This document shows, piece by piece, positions 32,652 to 40,152 of a DNA stretch of 51,294 nt. The notes beneath the pieces were generated by a model that had not been told where the DNA came from, made no database searches, and worked only from the letters and a program-made list of their open reading frames with translations. The stretch lies in contig CAZUDI010000025.1 in assembly GCA_964618975.1 (NCBI GenBank), positions 1-51,294 on the forward strand. The letters are read 5' to 3'. This DNA is from CAZUDI01 sp964618975 (GTDB lineage: Bacteria > Desulfobacterota > Desulfomonilia > UBA1062). Position numbers and translations under genes: made by a program. Within the stretch, counting starts at the first letter, position 1, and each line of letters begins with the position of its first letter.

Positions 32652-33404
32652 ATGATCCATGACGATGAAAAACGTGCAGGCAAAAAGGACCCTGGGGTGA
32701 GAAGTGAAACAACATGGCAAGGCCACAGGCCGGTGGGTGAGATCCGCACCCCGCCGGGGAGGCCCTGGAATATCAGCCAGGCCCGTGAAATCCAGGCGCA
32801 CCTGGCCTCCCGAGTGATCCGCCGGGACGACCTGGGCACGGTCACTCGCGTGGCCGGGGTAGACGTGAGCTATGACGAACGGCACGCCACGGGCCGGGCC
32901 GCTGCGGCGGTGCTCGCCCTGCCCGGTCTTGAACTCGTCGAGTATGCCCTAGCCTGGGGGCCCATCCCCTGCCCCTACATACCGGGGCTGTTCTCCTTCC
33001 GCGAGGCCCCCCTCGCCCTGGCGGCCATAAGAAAGCTCGCGTGCCCGCCGGACCTATTGCTGTGCGACGGGCAGGGCATCGCCCACCCGCAACGCTTTGG
33101 GCTGGCCTGCCATATCGGTCTGGAAAGCGGTCTGCCCGCGATCGGCGTGGCCAAGAACCGCCTGATCGGGGAGTATGCGCCCGTAGGCCCCGAGCAGGGG
33201 GCCTGGAGCGTGCTACAACATAGGGGCGAGGTCATCGGGGCGGTTCTGCGCACCTGCCCGGGCGTCAAGCCCCTCTTCGTCTCCCCCGGTCACCGGGTTG
33301 GCCTGGAGCATGCCGTGGCCTGTGTGATGTGTTGCATGGGGGCTTACCGTCGACCCGAACCCCTGCGCCAGGCACACCGGCTGGCCGCGGGAGGCAACCC
33401 ATAG
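32652..33404 (+). CDS. nfi: Endonuclease V
   Basis: Cleaves DNA one nucleotide 3' of deaminated bases such as hypoxanthine. Conserved segments include VAGVDVSYD with the first catalytic Asp, the YIPGLFSFREAP motif (wedge Tyr and catalytic Glu), LLCDGQGIAHPQRFGLACHIG with another Asp, GVAKNRL, and VSPGHRVGLEHA. At 250 residues the protein is about 25 longer than usual because of a basic, poorly conserved N-terminus; ATG 32652 with AAGGGA is used, but initiation at a downstream GTG near codon 28 is possible. The next gene starts 18 bases on. Confidence 0.93.
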   Translation: MIHDDEKRAGKKDPGVRSETTWQGHRPVGEIRTPPGRPWNISQAREIQAHLASRVIRRDDLGTVTRVAGVDVSYDERHATGRAAAAVLALPGLELVEYALAWGPIPCPYIPGLFSFREAPLALAAIRKLACPPDLLLCDGQGIAHPQRFGLACHIGLESGLPAIGVAKNRLIGEYAPVGPEQGAWSVLQHRGEVIGAVLRTCPGVKPLFVSPGHRVGLEHAVACVMCCMGAYRRPEPLRQAHRLAAGGNP

Positions 33405-33422
33405 GCTTTGGGAGGTAAAGGC

Positions 33423-34112
33423 ATGGTCCTGACCGCGGCCCGGCCCTATTTTGCCCCCTATGCGGGGTTCTTCTGGATGGCCCTTAACGCGGACGTCCTC
33501 GTGCTGCTCGACGGGGTACAGTTTCCCCAGGGCCGCTCCTGGATCACGCGCAACCGTTTCAAGAATCACCGAGGCGAGTTGCGCCTGACTATCCCGGTCA
33601 GAAGGAGAGGGCTGGGCCGGCAGAGGATCGATGCCGTGGGCATCCAGCATGAGGGCGCCTGGGCGCGCAAACACCTCACCAGCCTGAGGGAGGCCTACCG
33701 CCACGCCCCCTACCTCAGCGACCATCTCGGCCTTCTGGAGGAGATCTTCTCGCCGGGCTTTTTCCGGATCGCGGATCTAAACACGGCCGTCATCGCCTAC
33801 ATCCTGGCCAGACTCGATGCCCCCGTCCAGCTTGTGCGCCAGTCGGAACTGGGGATCGAAGGTAAGGGAATAGATCTGATCAGCGGGATCTGCACCCGTC
33901 TCGGGGCGCGGCGTTTCCTGACACTCCCCGGTGCCCGCGCACACCTCGAAGCGGGGCACTTCGCCCGTTTGGGAATCGAACTGGCCGGTCTTAGCCCCCC
34001 TGCGCCGGTCTATCCCCAGCTATGGGGGCCGTTCATACCCAACCTCTCCTCCCTGGATCTGCTTCTGAACTGCGGGCCCAAGGCCCGGGAGATCATCCTG
34101 AAGGCGGGCTGA
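33423..34112 (+). CDS. WbqC-like family protein
   Basis: A 229-residue protein of the WbqC family, often found in polysaccharide or glycan loci. Typical stretches are the N-terminal AARPYFAPYAGFF, a VLVLLDGVQFPQGRSWITRNRFK block (about residues 24-46), LTIPV, and a C-terminal YPQLWGPFIPNLSSLDLLLNCG. ATG 33423 follows GGGAGGTAAAG. It is co-directional with and 18 bases after nfi. The reaction is not established; there are no other glycan genes here, so the context gives no help. Confidence 0.85.
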   Translation: MVLTAARPYFAPYAGFFWMALNADVLVLLDGVQFPQGRSWITRNRFKNHRGELRLTIPVRRRGLGRQRIDAVGIQHEGAWARKHLTSLREAYRHAPYLSDHLGLLEEIFSPGFFRIADLNTAVIAYILARLDAPVQLVRQSELGIEGKGIDLISGICTRLGARRFLTLPGARAHLEAGHFARLGIELAGLSPPAPVYPQLWGPFIPNLSSLDLLLNCGPKAREIILKAG

Positions 34113-34120
34113 AAGCCCGG

Positions 34121-34153
34121 GCGCACCCCCGCGTGGTCGCGCCAGGGGTGCGC
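34121..34153 (+). other. Intercistronic hairpin after wbqC-like gene
   Basis: A 9-bp perfect stem, GCGCACCCC with GGGGTGCGC, and a 15-base loop. No U-tract follows. Possibly a terminator variant or processing site. Confidence 0.5.
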
Positions 34154-34209
34154 AAGTCGTCCTTGACCCCAGGTCGATCATGCCGTATTTACACAAGAAT
34201 GGAGACTGT

Positions 34210-34237
34210 CCCACCGCCGGGGGTGCCCGGCGGTGGG
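34210..34237 (+). other. Perfect 12-bp hairpin upstream of the crotonase gene
   Basis: CCCACCGCCGGG and CCCGGCGGTGGG flank a GGTG tetraloop. It lies 34 bases before the start codon of the crotonase gene. It is very stable but lacks a following T-run, so it may be a leader structure rather than a terminator. Confidence 0.6.
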
Positions 34238-34271
34238 TCTCTGAAGTCATGCAGCACCAAAGGAGGACGGC

Positions 34272-35033
34272 ATGCTCACGGTTCAAACCGAGGGCAACAT
34301 CATCATCGCCACATTCGCCCACAAAAACACCAATACACTTACCGCAGAAACCCTCGAGGCCCTGCGCGCGATCGTGCAGCGGGCCAATGATGAGGAACAG
34401 ATCAAGGGCATCGTGCTCACGGGCCAGGGCCGGACATTCTCGTCGGGCTTCGATCTCCCCCTGTTCCTCTCCTTCAAGGATCCCTCAGAGGTGGAAGCCT
34501 TCTTCGAGCTGGAAGAAGAGGTCCTGTTGGAGCTCTTCACCTGCCACAAGCCCGTGGTCGCGGCCATCAACGGCCACGCCGTGGCCGGGGGGCTCCTGAT
34601 AGCCATGGCCTGCGATTACCGCATCGTCAAGGACCATCCCAGGATCAGGATCGGCATGAGCGAGATCACCATCGGCCTGCCTCTGTCCATTGTGCAGTCA
34701 GGCATCATGCGCTTCGGCCTGGACAGCAACCGCAGCTTCCGGGATATCATGTATAATGGGGCCATGCACGACGTCACCCAGGCCCGGGCGCTGGGGATCG
34801 TCGACGAAATCGTCGCCGATGACGAACTCCTCCCACGGGCGGAGGCCGTCATAAGGGGGTGGATCGACAAACCGGGGCGGGCATTCATCCAACTCAAGGA
34901 GGGTCTGAAAAAGGGCGCCGCCGATACGATGCGGGCCAGGCTGGCAAATGAAGACTGGCGCCAGGCGCTCGAGCTCTTCTTCCGCCAGGACGTGCGCGCG
35001 GCCCTGGACATGGTGAACCAGATCATGGCCTAG
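34272..35033 (+). CDS. Enoyl-CoA hydratase/isomerase (crotonase) family protein
   Basis: Crotonase-fold acyl-CoA enzyme. The oxyanion-hole segments are TGQGRTFSSGFDL (about residues 50-62) and INGHAVAGGLLIAMACDYRI (about 98-117). In hydratases the second block is typically GGGCELAM with a catalytic Glu; here it reads GGLLIAM, so that Glu is missing, whereas SEITIGLP keeps a Glu at the second position. Loss of the first Glu is typical of enoyl-CoA isomerases and other non-hydratase members. Length 253 is normal. AGGAGG lies upstream of ATG. A delta3-delta2 isomerase or thioesterase-like role is more likely than hydration. Confidence 0.85.
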   Translation: MLTVQTEGNIIIATFAHKNTNTLTAETLEALRAIVQRANDEEQIKGIVLTGQGRTFSSGFDLPLFLSFKDPSEVEAFFELEEEVLLELFTCHKPVVAAINGHAVAGGLLIAMACDYRIVKDHPRIRIGMSEITIGLPLSIVQSGIMRFGLDSNRSFRDIMYNGAMHDVTQARALGIVDEIVADDELLPRAEAVIRGWIDKPGRAFIQLKEGLKKGAADTMRARLANEDWRQALELFFRQDVRAALDMVNQIMA

Positions 35034-35092
35034 TGCTCACCCCCGTCTTCAAAACAGGATGAAGATGCTTACTGCCGCCTATATATGCGCCT

Positions 35093-35177
35093 CGATCATG
35101 GGTATGAACCCCAGGGCAAGCCATGCAACCTGCTTTCCGCTGCAAGCAGCGGGGGGTTCGACCCTCAGGTCGTTAAA
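35093..35177 (+). repeat. Dispersed intergenic repeat, copy F (best full-length copy)
   Basis: The full layout is visible: ATCATGGGTATGAACCCCAG, GGCAAGCC, CCTGCTTTC, the hairpin CGCTGCAAGCAGCG, GGGGGTTCGACCCTCAGG and a GTTAAA end. It lies 60 bases after the crotonase stop, in the same orientation. Confidence 0.8.
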
Positions 35178-35264
35178 TCCCGGGGATCCGCTGCTGTCCG
35201 CTGCAGCCTCCCCGGGGTCGGCCCAGATACCGAACACCAGGCGCCGCCGAGGGGGACTTAACGC

Positions 35265-35807
35265 GTGAAGCCGCCTCGTACCATGCTGCTGCATACCTGC
35301 TGCGCCCCCTGTGCCACCGCCCCCGTGGAAAGGCTCCGGGCCGAGGGTTTTGAGGTCATCCTCTATTTCAGCAATTCCAACATCTATCCCTTCCAGGAAT
35401 ACCTGCTGCGCCTGCAGCACGCCCGGCGCCTGGCGGAGCGTCTGGGACTGAGCCTCGTGGAGGACGTCTATGACCACGCCGCCTGGCTTAGGCACATCTT
35501 GGGGCTCGAGGACGAGCCCGAGGGGGGCCAGCGCTGCCGGCAGTGTTTCGTCTACAACCTGGGACGCAGCGCCCAGTGCGCCAGGCGCCTGGGCATCCCG
35601 GCCTTCACCACCACGCTCACGGTAAGCCGGCACAAGTCCTCGGCCGAGATCTTCCGATCCGGGAGCGGGTTCGCGGGCTTTGCCGCCATCGATTTCAAGA
35701 AGCAAAACGGTTTCACCCGCAGCCTGCGCCTGAGCCGGAGCCTCGGACTCTATCGCCAGTCCTACTGCGGCTGTGAATTCAGCCTCAAGGCCACCCCATG
35801 CTCCTGA
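35265..35807 (+). CDS. queH: Epoxyqueuosine reductase QueH
   Basis: Reduces epoxyqueuosine in tRNA to queuosine, the last step of queuosine synthesis. The N-terminal HTCCAPCA (residues 10-17) and the middle GQRCRQCF Cys pair supply iron-sulfur ligands, and the C-terminal block KKQNGFTRSLRLSRSLGLYRQSYCGCEFS is the family hallmark. Length (180) matches QueH. It starts with GTG 35265. The usual GTC/Ala codon region is in order, and no other queuosine genes are nearby. Its end overlaps the next gene by ten bases. Confidence 0.93.
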   Translation: MKPPRTMLLHTCCAPCATAPVERLRAEGFEVILYFSNSNIYPFQEYLLRLQHARRLAERLGLSLVEDVYDHAAWLRHILGLEDEPEGGQRCRQCFVYNLGRSAQCARRLGIPAFTTTLTVSRHKSSAEIFRSGSGFAGFAAIDFKKQNGFTRSLRLSRSLGLYRQSYCGCEFSLKATPCS

Positions 35808-37030
35808 GATTCAGTCTCTACGGATTTCTCAAGAACCAGCGCTACTTTGAACCCTTCATCATCCTCTTTCTGCTCGAGAAGGGGCTCTCCTTCACCCAGA
35901 TCGGCCTGCTGGTCGCCTTCCGCGAGCTGTGCATCAATGTCTTCGAGGTGCCCTCAGGCGCACTGGCCGACCTCTACGGTCGCCGGCGCTGCATGATGAT
36001 CTCCTTTGCCGCCTACATCCTGGCCTTTGCAATCTTCGGATTTTCACAGGCCTACTGGCACCTCTTGGCGGCCATGCTCGCCTATGCCGTGGGCGAGGCC
36101 TTCCGTACCGGCACTCACAAGGCCATGATCTTCACCTGGCTAAGGCTCGAAGGCCGGCTGGACGAGAAGACACGGTTCTACGGTTACACCCGCTCATGGT
36201 CCAAGCTCGGCTCGGCCTTCTCCATCATCCTGGCGAGTGCCTTCGTGATGCTCACGAGCGACTACACCACGGTATTCTTCCTCTCCATCATCCCCTATGC
36301 CCTCGGCCTGATCAACTTCATGGGCTACCCGCGCGAGCTCGACGGCGCCCCTACCACGGCATTCCGCGTCATCAACCTCTTCATCCACCTGTGGCAGAGC
36401 CTGCGCAATGCACTGACCCTCAAGCCCCTCAGGCTCCTCATGGCCGAGTCCATGGCCTTTGAGGGCATGTTCGCCGCCTGTCAAGACTATCTCCAGCCCG
36501 TGCTCAAGGCCACCGCGCTGTCCCTGCCCGTGCTGCTCTTCCTGGACGATACACGCCGCAGCGCCGTGGTCGTGGGAGCGGTCTATTTCGTGCTGCACCT
36601 GCTGAGCGCCCTGGCCAGTCGGCGCTCCTACAGGCTCGCACAGCTTGCCGGGGGCGAGGAGCAGGGTGCCCGCCTGCTCTGGCGGGTGGTCCTGGGCATC
36701 TACCTGGTCCTGGGGCCCCTGCTGTTTCTGGACTGGTACCCCCTGGCGATCGCGGGGTTCGTCGGTTTGTTCGTGCTCCAGAACTACTGGCGCCCCATCC
36801 AGATCAGCCGCTTTGACTCCCACAGTGACGAGGGGCAGGCGGCCACGGTCCTCTCCATCGAAAGCCAGGCCAAAGCCCTCTCCACCATGCTCCTGGCCCC
36901 GCTCCTCGGCTTTGCGGTGGACAGGGCCGCCGCCCTGGGCACGGGGGGTTCCTTCTGGCCCGTGGGTGTCATGGGCGCGGCCGTTACCCTGGGCATCCTG
37001 CTGCTCAGACGCCCGCGGCCCGCGGGTTGA
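35798..37030 (+). CDS. MFS transporter
   Basis: A 410-residue inner-membrane carrier with about eleven to twelve hydrophobic segments. The MFS loop 2-3 motif appears as GALADLYGRRRCMM (about residues 52-65), after a FIILFLLEKGLSFTQIGLLVAF opening. Charged loops alternate with long apolar stretches, and the last segments end at a short basic tail. It overlaps queH by ten bases. Substrate cannot be inferred. The inverted repeat downstream probably ends the transcript. Confidence 0.85.
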   Translation: MLLRFSLYGFLKNQRYFEPFIILFLLEKGLSFTQIGLLVAFRELCINVFEVPSGALADLYGRRRCMMISFAAYILAFAIFGFSQAYWHLLAAMLAYAVGEAFRTGTHKAMIFTWLRLEGRLDEKTRFYGYTRSWSKLGSAFSIILASAFVMLTSDYTTVFFLSIIPYALGLINFMGYPRELDGAPTTAFRVINLFIHLWQSLRNALTLKPLRLLMAESMAFEGMFAACQDYLQPVLKATALSLPVLLFLDDTRRSAVVVGAVYFVLHLLSALASRRSYRLAQLAGGEEQGARLLWRVVLGIYLVLGPLLFLDWYPLAIAGFVGLFVLQNYWRPIQISRFDSHSDEGQAATVLSIESQAKALSTMLLAPLLGFAVDRAAALGTGGSFWPVGVMGAAVTLGILLLRRPRPAG

Positions 37031-37059
37031 CCCCTGCCAGGCCGCTCGCTTCGCCGCTG

Positions 37060-37115
37060 ATCATTCATGCGTATTTACACCATGGCAGGCCCCAGCCGCC
37101 CTGACGCCGCAGACG
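37060..37115 (+). repeat. Degenerate dispersed repeat, copy J
   Basis: GATCATTCATGCGTATTTAC and the stretch CCCTGACGCCGCA, the latter shared with copy B. The head has largely lost its hairpin. Low confidence. Confidence 0.35.
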
Positions 37116-37141
37116 GCAAGGGAAGGTCTCGCTGTAAAGGA

Positions 37142-37191
37142 AGGAGGGGGACTCCCGGGCCTTAAGACCTGCCCCTTGAGGAGTCCCCCTC
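37142..37191. terminator. Inverted repeat between convergent genes (bidirectional terminator candidate)
   Basis: A perfect 13-bp stem (37142-37154 with 37179-37191; GGAGGGGGACTCC and GGAGTCCCCCTCC) with a 24-base loop separates the plus-strand MFS gene from the minus-strand FadL gene. There is no T-run, so a factor-assisted or bidirectional stop is assumed. Confidence 0.6.
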
Positions 37192-37246
37192 CCTTGAAAT
37201 ACGTGTGCACCTTGAGCGGAAAAGTCCACCCTTAAGGTGATTCCCC

Positions 37247-38641
37247 TCACCAGGCCAGGCTGACGGAGATACCCGCAGCCAGGACCGAGCCCTCGACCGT
37301 GTAGCTCTGCTGCGTACCCCAAGACGGGCTCACCACCCCCTCCTTGTTGGCGATATAGGAATCGAGGTCCTGGTACTGCAGCACGCAGGCGAAGGTGACG
37401 GGCGGCTTCACGATACCCACGATGTCCCGGTCGAGCACATAGCTCGCCCCCAGGGAGTATACGCGGCGGTCGGTGTCGATGAAGTTGGAGATGCGGCCGG
37501 ACTGGTTGGGAATGGGAGTGGGGATGAAGGCATAGCCGGCCATGAGGCGCGCCTTGTCGCCGATGCGATACTCCAGGCCCATGCGGTAGTTGAGGGTGTC
37601 ATCGAAATCCGGGGAACCGGTCTCGATGCCGTTGAGCGGGTCCACGATCTTGCTGGGCTGGTAGTGGGCCCGGTCGGAATAGGAATAGTCGTATGCACTC
37701 CAGTACTGCTTGTCCACCTGCACCGAGACGAGCACGGGATCCAGATCGAGCGCCAAGCCGGCCGAGATCTCCTCGGGGGTGAAGTAGGCGTTGATGTCCA
37801 TGACCATGGTCACGACCGTCTCGATCCCGCCGATGCTGATCTTGGCGATATTGGGGATGGGCTCGAGCCGGAGCTGTTGCTCATCCTTCCACGACAGCCC
37901 CAGCTTGAGCCGGCCGTCGAAGGGGGTCATCAGGATCCCGGCGGTGGGATCCCAGCGGAGGATCGCGCCGAACTCGCCCTGGACCACGGCATGTTCGTCG
38001 TTGAGCATCATCTGGTCGACATAGAAGGTCCCCGGGCCGTAGAGCATGGCCTGAACACCGGCGCCCACATGCACCAGACCGGGAACGAGCTCAAGACCCA
38101 GCCCCTGCGCGATGACGATGCGGTCGACGTCGTCGCCGAAGCGGAAGAGATGCGGCTGGTCGGGGGGATAGTCGTTGATGCGGTAGGCGATGTCCGCGTT
38201 CTCCGGCAGACAGATGGCAATACCCAGCTGCGCGTTGAGGGGCAGCCGCGCCATGCGGTTGAGGTCCAGCACCGCCCCGATGAGCGGCAGACCCAGATTC
38301 AGATCATCGCCGCCGAGGCCATTCGCGGGGTCGTTGCGCACCACAGGCGGCGTGCGGCCGTCATAGGTCCTCAGATCGGTGCCGGCGAGTGTCTTGATAT
38401 CGATATCCGGCGTGGTGTAGAGATACTCGATGGCGAACCGGTGTCCCGTAAGCTGGGAGAGGCCGGCCGGGTTGTAGAAGGTGGCGGAATAGTCATCGGC
38501 CACGGCCGTGAAGGCCCCCCCCAGGGACACGGCCCGCACCCCCAGGCCGTAGGTATCGGCGATTCCCGCCCCCCAGGCAAAACCAGCCGACATGATCGAC
38601 ACGCATATGAAAGCGATAGCGGTATACAATCTCTTGCCCAT
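37247..38641 (-). CDS. FadL/OmpP1/TodX-family outer-membrane protein, paralogue 1
   Basis: Outer-membrane hydrophobic-substrate channel. The signal peptide (MGKRLYTAIAFICVSIMSAGFAWGA) is followed by DTYGLGVRAVSLGGAFTAVADDYSATFYNPAGL, the hallmark FadL N-terminus with the NPAG(L) motif. The rest alternates strands and ends in an aromatic residue (VSLAW), as beta-barrels do. ATG 38641 has AAAGGGG upstream; the longer frame lacks a site. It lies 28 bases after a paralogue that is similar along its whole length, including a shared middle block DYPPDQPHLFRFGDD. It probably forms one transcript with that paralogue and the lipoprotein. Confidence 0.92.
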   Translation of the reverse strand: MGKRLYTAIAFICVSIMSAGFAWGAGIADTYGLGVRAVSLGGAFTAVADDYSATFYNPAGLSQLTGHRFAIEYLYTTPDIDIKTLAGTDLRTYDGRTPPVVRNDPANGLGGDDLNLGLPLIGAVLDLNRMARLPLNAQLGIAICLPENADIAYRINDYPPDQPHLFRFGDDVDRIVIAQGLGLELVPGLVHVGAGVQAMLYGPGTFYVDQMMLNDEHAVVQGEFGAILRWDPTAGILMTPFDGRLKLGLSWKDEQQLRLEPIPNIAKISIGGIETVVTMVMDINAYFTPEEISAGLALDLDPVLVSVQVDKQYWSAYDYSYSDRAHYQPSKIVDPLNGIETGSPDFDDTLNYRMGLEYRIGDKARLMAGYAFIPTPIPNQSGRISNFIDTDRRVYSLGASYVLDRDIVGIVKPPVTFACVLQYQDLDSYIANKEGVVSPSWGTQQSYTVEGSVLAAGISVSLAW

Positions 38642-38669
38642 ACAAAACCCCTTTCTTCTCACGATTCCA

Positions 38670-40058
38670 TTACCATTCCAGGCCCACCGAGACCCCGCCG
38701 GCGTACACATCGCCCTCGACCGTGTAGCTCGCCTGGTCCACCCAGGTGACCCCGCTCACGCCCTGGTTGTAGACGGTGTACTCATCCAGCATCTGGTACT
38801 GGAACACGGCCCCGACGGTCATCGGCTTGTAGAGCCCGGGCAGTTCGAAGGTATACCGCGCGCCCAGGGAGAAGACCTCCCGGTCCGTATCGAGGTAGTT
38901 CGATACCCGGTAGGACTGGTCCGGTGCGGGGGTGGGGATATGGGCGTAGCCCGCCATGATGCTCGCGCGCTCCCCCAGGAAATACTCGATCCCGATCCTC
39001 AGATTGAGGGTGTCCTCGAAGTCCGGGCTGCCGGTCTCGATCCCTGACAGATCGGGATTGCCGGGGTAGTAGTGGTACTTCTCGCCGTCGGGATACTCGT
39101 AGTCGCCCCACAGCTGCCGGTTGGCCTCCAGGGAGACCAGGCAGCGATCGAAGGTATAGGCGATCCCCAGGGAATATTCCTCGGGGGTGAAGTAGCTGTA
39201 GAGCCCGATGAGCATGGAGAGCCCCACGTCATCCTGGATGCCGTCGCCGTTCAGGTCCACCGTGACGATGGTCGGAATGGGATCCATCTCCATCTCCTGC
39301 TGGGCGCGCCAGGACAGCCCGATCTTCAGCCGGCGCTCCAGCGGCGTGATGAGGATGCCGGCCAGCGGGGCCAACTCGAGCAGGGCCGACTGTTTGGCCT
39401 GGCCGATGACATAGGTGTTGGCCGGGTCGGTGTCGGCCACCAGGTTGTCGAGGTAGATGCGCCCGTCGCCATAGAGCATGGGCGAGATGCCCCCGCCGAT
39501 GTAGAAGAAATCCTTGACCACCTCGACCCCCAGGCTGATCGAGGCCGTGATGCGGCTGATATCGTTGCCGAAGCGGAAGAAGCCCGGCTGGTCGGGGGGG
39601 TAGTTATAGATTCGATACATGCTGTTGAATTCCTCGGGCATGCTCAAGGCCACCCCGGCCTGAACGTTCACGGGCAGGTTCAGGATCACATTGGGGTCGA
39701 GCTCCAGCCCGATAATGGGGATCTTCAGGTCCAGGTCCTCGCCGCCCCGGTAGGACAGGGGATCGGTGCGCACATACCCGTTGGCCAGCCGCACCACCAG
39801 GTCCTGCCCGGTAAGTTCCTTGACCTCAATCTTGGGGGAGGTGTAGACGAAGTCGAGATTGAAGCGGTTCACCTCCCTGAGCGCCAGCGCGGCGGGATTG
39901 TAGTAGGCGGCGGAATAGTCGTCCCCCACGGCGGTAAAGGCCCCGCCCAGGGCCATGGCCCGCACCCCGAAGCCGTAGGTGTCGGGAAAGCCGGAACCAG
40001 AGGCGGGAAGACTGAAGGCCAGAACGATCAGCAGTGCACAACAAAACCTTTTCCCCAT
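38670..40058 (-). CDS. FadL/OmpP1/TodX-family outer-membrane protein, paralogue 2
   Basis: Same family and architecture as its neighbour: signal peptide to about residue 23 (MGKRFCCALLIVLAFSLPAS), GVRAMALGGAFTAVGDDYSAAYYNPAAL, a YPPDQPGFFRFGNDI block, and a terminal aromatic residue (VGLEW). Sequence identity with paralogue 1 is highest around the N-terminus, the YPPDQP block and the ETGSPDFEDTLNLR/DDTLNYR segment. AAAGGGG lies upstream of ATG 40058. The two are a tandem duplication retained with divergence, probably for different hydrophobic substrates. Confidence 0.92.
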   Translation of the reverse strand: MGKRFCCALLIVLAFSLPASGSGFPDTYGFGVRAMALGGAFTAVGDDYSAAYYNPAALALREVNRFNLDFVYTSPKIEVKELTGQDLVVRLANGYVRTDPLSYRGGEDLDLKIPIIGLELDPNVILNLPVNVQAGVALSMPEEFNSMYRIYNYPPDQPGFFRFGNDISRITASISLGVEVVKDFFYIGGGISPMLYGDGRIYLDNLVADTDPANTYVIGQAKQSALLELAPLAGILITPLERRLKIGLSWRAQQEMEMDPIPTIVTVDLNGDGIQDDVGLSMLIGLYSYFTPEEYSLGIAYTFDRCLVSLEANRQLWGDYEYPDGEKYHYYPGNPDLSGIETGSPDFEDTLNLRIGIEYFLGERASIMAGYAHIPTPAPDQSYRVSNYLDTDREVFSLGARYTFELPGLYKPMTVGAVFQYQMLDEYTVYNQGVSGVTWVDQASYTVEGDVYAGGVSVGLEW

Positions 40059-40096
40059 AGAAAACCCCTTTCAATGACAGACATCATGCCCGTTTT

Positions 40097-40122
40097 CAGG
40101 GAGGGGGGATCCCCCCTCCCTG
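40097..40122 (-). other. Perfect G/C-rich palindrome between the lipoprotein and FadL genes
   Basis: A 26-base perfect palindrome (arms CAGGGAGGGGGGA and TCCCCCCTCCCTG, no loop) lies in the 94-base gap. A-rich rather than T-rich sequence follows on the transcribed strand, so it is more likely an mRNA processing or attenuating element than a terminator. Confidence 0.65.
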
Positions 40123-40152
40123 TTCGTTCCCGTTACACGTGAATGCTGCCCC

